64,000 bases of DNA from Silene conica. Its lineage: Eukaryota; Streptophyta; Magnoliopsida; Caryophyllales; Caryophyllaceae. A model generated the notes under the pieces. The model made no database searches and had not been told where the DNA came from. It saw only the letters and a list, made by a program, of their open reading frames with translations. Positions 60,411-64,000 of this stretch are shown here, piece after piece; position 1 is the stretch's first letter, and each line of letters opens with the position of its first letter. A program made the position numbers and the translations under genes. The stretch covers positions 5,598,399-5,662,398 of the forward strand of contig CM055314.2 in NCBI GenBank assembly GCA_029255685.2. Direction: 5' to 3'.

Positions 60411-62622
60411 CATTTTACAACGGAATAATACAACCACTTAACTATTCAACTTTTTATCCTGCAAATTTTTCACAATGTATGCATACTCCATTGCATATCC
60501 AACAATGCAATTATGCATCTATAACTTGTATGAGAATAGTCTTATGAAAGACACAATTTTCCAAACTCAAATAAATATAATTTATGCGTCTTTTTCCTTT
60601 TCTTGGTTCAAAACAAAAATTTAAACCGAAAAACAGAATAATTACTCCAACATGTATTTCCAAACAATCGTTGATGATAAATTTCTTAAACAGAAAAACG
60701 GATATAAGCAATCCCAATATTAGAGTATTCACAACAATCAGTCATTCCCATGTAATTGACATTATCACCATTATTCCAACATTCAAACTCCAATAAAATA
60801 CGACAAAAAATAAAGGGAGTCTTACCTTCGCTAGACACCCCCACAATTCTTGACTTATCTTAAAGCCTTGGCTAAGCAAACATCCTCTAATGAGATCATC
60901 CACTCTCATATGAGCATCTATTAAACTAACTTCAAAGCAGTGAAAATAGACAAAATTTATGCATCAACGGATTCAACGCTAATATACATGATGACATAAA
61001 ACAATGATCAAGGATACCTTCAGGTCAAAGATCAACATTATCATATGAGCATCTATTAAACTCATAAACCAAGGTGTCAGATTATTCATTGTCATAACAA
61101 CATATCCATAACAAATTATATAAGAGCCAAATGTATATTGCACAAAACCATACAAAAATTTCTTTTAACGCACTCCATATATTTCCAAGTACATCATATA
61201 TAAGGGATATGTTTTTCAGAACTTAAGGATCAAGGATGGATACAACTTTACAAAGTTTACCTAATTAATAGACTAAACATTAATCTACTTCCCCCACATG
61301 TTGTCACATTATACATAGAAAAATGACAACATTTAAAGTCATCTAATGTTTAACATTCTATCATTCATGCCATTAAAAAAAAAACACATTGATATTGCAA
61401 TTGTTCATAATCAACGATATACTCCACTCATATTGTAGACCCGTATACACCTCTACAAAAAAAAATGTTTTCGTCTCATACAATATTATAAATGCTAATA
61501 GTCAACATTAGATAACCATACTAATCGCAAAAGAAAAAAAACTCATTAGTAAGCATACTTCTCAAAACTCATCTAAGTTGACACACCATTAAATTGTGTT
61601 CAAAGAATACACCTCATATAAACTAGAAAATTAATATTACCTTGGTCCAACATAATAAAGCTCGGAAAAAAAAAATTATACAAGTCAAACTCATTGGTTC
61701 AACCAATAAACATTTGCAAAATTTTAAAAGAAAAAAAAATAGAATACTCGTTCTTCACATTTGATATACATGTTCAAACATTTTAGTTCAATAACACAAA
61801 CAAAAAGGAAATAAAACCCAAACACAATACAATTGTCAAGTGGCATGCTGTTAGGCAGCTACCATAATCTCTTAGACTTTAATTAATATATTTAACATAC
61901 ATAGCTTCAGATATGAATTCTAAGTGTACAAACAGTGCTCCACCATTAATTTTGGACACTACGCAGGTCGCAGATAACCATAATAAGCAAACATAATACT
62001 TAATTTTAAGCAATTAAGATTCGATTTTTGTGACGATTCGGTAAAAATAATCATAGTCATATCGCCTTAAATAAAAATTTAACGAGCAAGAAAACAAAAT
62101 TCAACTTTAGACTGTAGGCGGTATGACTATTAAATAAACATAGAACGGAATAAAACTTACAGAACTTTAGGAAAGAAGTCGTGGCGTGATAAGAATCACT
62201 GCCCTAAAGTTGAATTTGCCCCGCTCAATTACACACGGCCTCTTGGCAACCAGCCCCCAGGGTTACACGACGTCCGAGTCTAAGGTGTACGACAAAGGCT
62301 CGGAATGAGGACTACTAACAGAACGTTACCAAATATCAGCTAAGAATGGTGATGATTATTTAGAGAGAAAGAATGTTTTTTGGTGTGTTCTGATGTGAGA
62401 TATCAACACACTATTTATAAGAGATGTAGGAAAGATCCAGAAGATAATTTATTTAGTCTCGTAAATAGTTTTTTAGAAGACCGTAAAATCACCATTGGAA
62501 AAACGTAGTCATCCTTAGAAGACCACAACAATCAGTATGGGTAAACACACATTCAAATATAGAAGACTGAATAATTTGTTTCGGAACTTGTGTAATACTT
62601 ATTTTGAAGCATACACTTCCAA
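60411..62622. mobile_element. 2.2-kb unclassified insertion in exon 2
   Basis: Present only in copy B; copy A has the uninterrupted GAAGCATTGTTTTC. CAT is repeated at both junctions. No convincing terminal repeats, and no coding domain. A minus-strand TATAAATA (about 62413-62420), followed by a GC-richer exon-like stretch (62340-62160) ending at a CT|GTAAGT donor-like site, resembles a promoter with a first exon or an LTR promoter region. Confidence 0.45.
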
Positions 62623-62838
62623 CATTGTTTTCATCACCCGTCATCTGTATATAATTCAAAGAGATATTAGTATAAATATATATAAATTATTAAATTATGC
62701 ATTTATGAAAATTAAATTATCATTACTTCTAATGTGCATAATTATATTTAGGGAATTGTATTAAAAAAAAAAGTTAAGTTTCACTTAAAACTAGTTAGTA
62801 CTCAAATAATTAAATAAAATTACAAAAAAAAAAAGACA

Positions 62839-63746
62839 TCTTATATATATTTCGTGCAATTTCGTGCGTCCACATCATCACATCCATTTTCTTTTATTTT
62901 TTACTTTTAAATAAATGTAGGACCCATCACAAAAAATATGATATTAATTTATGAAAAATGAACTTTGTTAATAGAATTTCATCGAATAATCAATACAAAC
63001 TTCAATGAAACATCATCGTCAATTCCATTTATTTTGCATCAATAATACAATATGAAAATGAAGAATTTTTTCCACTAGTCCACTCTATCAATAATAATAA
63101 AAAAAAAAAAAGATGAACAAAAATATTAATAATGAAAATATAAATGATAAAAAAATGGTAAAATAAATTAAATAACGTTATTATATTATTTTACAAACTT
63201 TTAATTTCAACATTTTGAGTTTTGACCATCATAATAGCAAATTTTTGAAATATTACTAAATTTCAGTATTATTTTTGAACAAGAGATAGTTTTCAACAAA
63301 AAATGTTAATAAATAGTATTGTTTTAAATTTAAATTTTAAAAATGAGATCTACAAAAAGTTAAACAAAATAATACGAGAGGTTCGGGGAGGAGAGAAGAC
63401 AAAAGGTGGAAGAGAACTATAAAACTCTGTTAAGTAGATTTTAAAGCATTCCGTTGAAATAATATTTCAAAGGGATTCGTTATAGATATTGAGCTTATAC
63501 ACTAGAATGGGTAGATGTAAAAATTTTGTTATCATGTTTTAACACAGAATTCGTGCATTTTTTTTATGAATTTAAAACATGTGTAAACTTCAAACTCTTG
63601 CAATTTTTGCAAGTGTTTTAAACTATTATCATTATAAAAAGAAATAGAGTATACATGTGTATTTTGGTTTAACACTTTTAAATATTAATCATTATATCGA
63701 TGTTATTAAAACGTTACCATGCAAATTTTGTACGGGTTAAAAACTA
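62839..63746 (+). mobile_element. Helitron in the intron of array member 2, copy B
   Basis: Begins TCTTATATATATTTCG. Ends ATGCAAATTTTGTACGGG, TTAAAAACTAA (CTRR form), then T. Same insertion as 18247-20751, without the (TA)n element. Confidence 0.72.
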
Positions 63747-64000
63747 ATTTATATATATACACACATTTATGAGCGGTTATTTTAACAAATTATCTCGTGA
63801 TTTTATTTAAATTTTAATTTTATTCGAGGCGGTGTTACAGTAATGTACAATATTATTTTAGTTTTAAACAAACAATGAAAATACCTGAGATGGAAATATG
63901 ATGATAATAATGAACAAGTTTGGGTTCAAGTTGTCAAGTGAAGGAGATGCAGCCATTTGAATAATAGAGATTTAATTGAGAATTATTAAAGAGGATTATC

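Larger units (their letters stand above)
60391..63956 (-). pseudogene. Small-peptide gene broken by insertion (array member 2, copy B)
   Basis: Duplicate of the gene at 17986. Exon 1 is intact at 63956-63885: MAASPSLDNLNP, then NLFIIIIIFPSQ, with donor CAG|GTATTT. Exon 2 starts at 62644 after ATACAG and encodes MTGDENN. A 2.2-kb insertion (60411-62622) then separates it from its last codons, and the ASIPV-stop end lies at 60391-60410. A spliced transcript would read on into the insertion for about 40 new residues before a stop. The conserved tail is therefore lost. The TATA box lies beyond the window edge. The intron holds the Helitron at 62839 but not the (TA)n-flanked element of copy A. Confidence 0.62.
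46679..64000. repeat. Large direct duplication, copy B
   Basis: Second copy of the segment at 1-21005, in the same orientation. It runs off the right end of the window. It keeps an intact RING-H2 gene and an intact copy of the first small-peptide gene, while its second small-peptide gene is broken by an insertion. Both copies share the LTR element around 47170, the hAT MITE at 51041 and the MITE at 59279, so those insertions predate the duplication. Confidence 0.9.

Overview
The window is AT-rich plant nuclear DNA, almost certainly from a eudicot: it holds Ty1/copia, L1-LINE, Helitron, hAT, MULE, PIF/Harbinger and Stowaway elements of plant type, plant-style TATA boxes and GT-AG introns. The species cannot be fixed from the sequence. 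Most of the 64 kb is nested transposons; the cellular genes are small.

The framework is a large direct duplication. Copy A fills 1 to about 21005 and copy B runs from 46679 to the end. They are near-identical except where one carries an insertion that the other lacks, so each copy supplies empty sites for the other. Private to A: an 8-bp-TSD hAT element (941-1736), a 1.8-kb solo LTR (2452-4284), a 290-bp TRIM (6202-6491), a MITE holding a 4.7-kb copia (7565-12723), a Helitron with two nested MITEs (13311-15335), a SINE (15343-15600) and a (TA)n-flanked TIR element (18364-19788). Private to B: a LINE (47398-49596), a Helitron (52600-53940), a MULE-like element with a minisatellite (54438-56780), MITEs at 57022-57505 and 57855-58041, and a 2.2-kb insertion at 60411-62622.

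Two gene types lie on the minus strand of this framework. One is a single-exon RING-H2 protein, intact in B (58062-58832) and frameshifted in A (15659-16371). The other, the most interesting item here, is a dispersed array of tiny two-exon genes encoding peptides of about 31-36 residues: 4595-5800, 17986-20961, 24086-24585, 26242-26313 (first exon only), 33816-34273, 50542-51784 and 60391-63956 (broken). They share a TATA box about 95-110 bp before the ATG, a first exon coding an MA-x-S start and a hydrophobic run, a GT donor, a second exon coding a tail ending NAS-x-PV, a stop at the same place and, in most, an AATAAA signal. I do not recognise the family.

Between A and B, 34619-44434 is a 9.8-kb TIR element set in (TA)n and (TC)n microsatellites. 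It has FAR1/MULE-type coding remains, exon-like sequence pointing inward from both ends, a captured exon and 200-470-bp tandem repeats. The smaller element at 18364-19788 has related ends and also sits in (TA)n. The rest (21-34 kb and 44.7-46.7 kb) is Helitron copies, MITEs, TRIM remnants and featureless AT-rich DNA.
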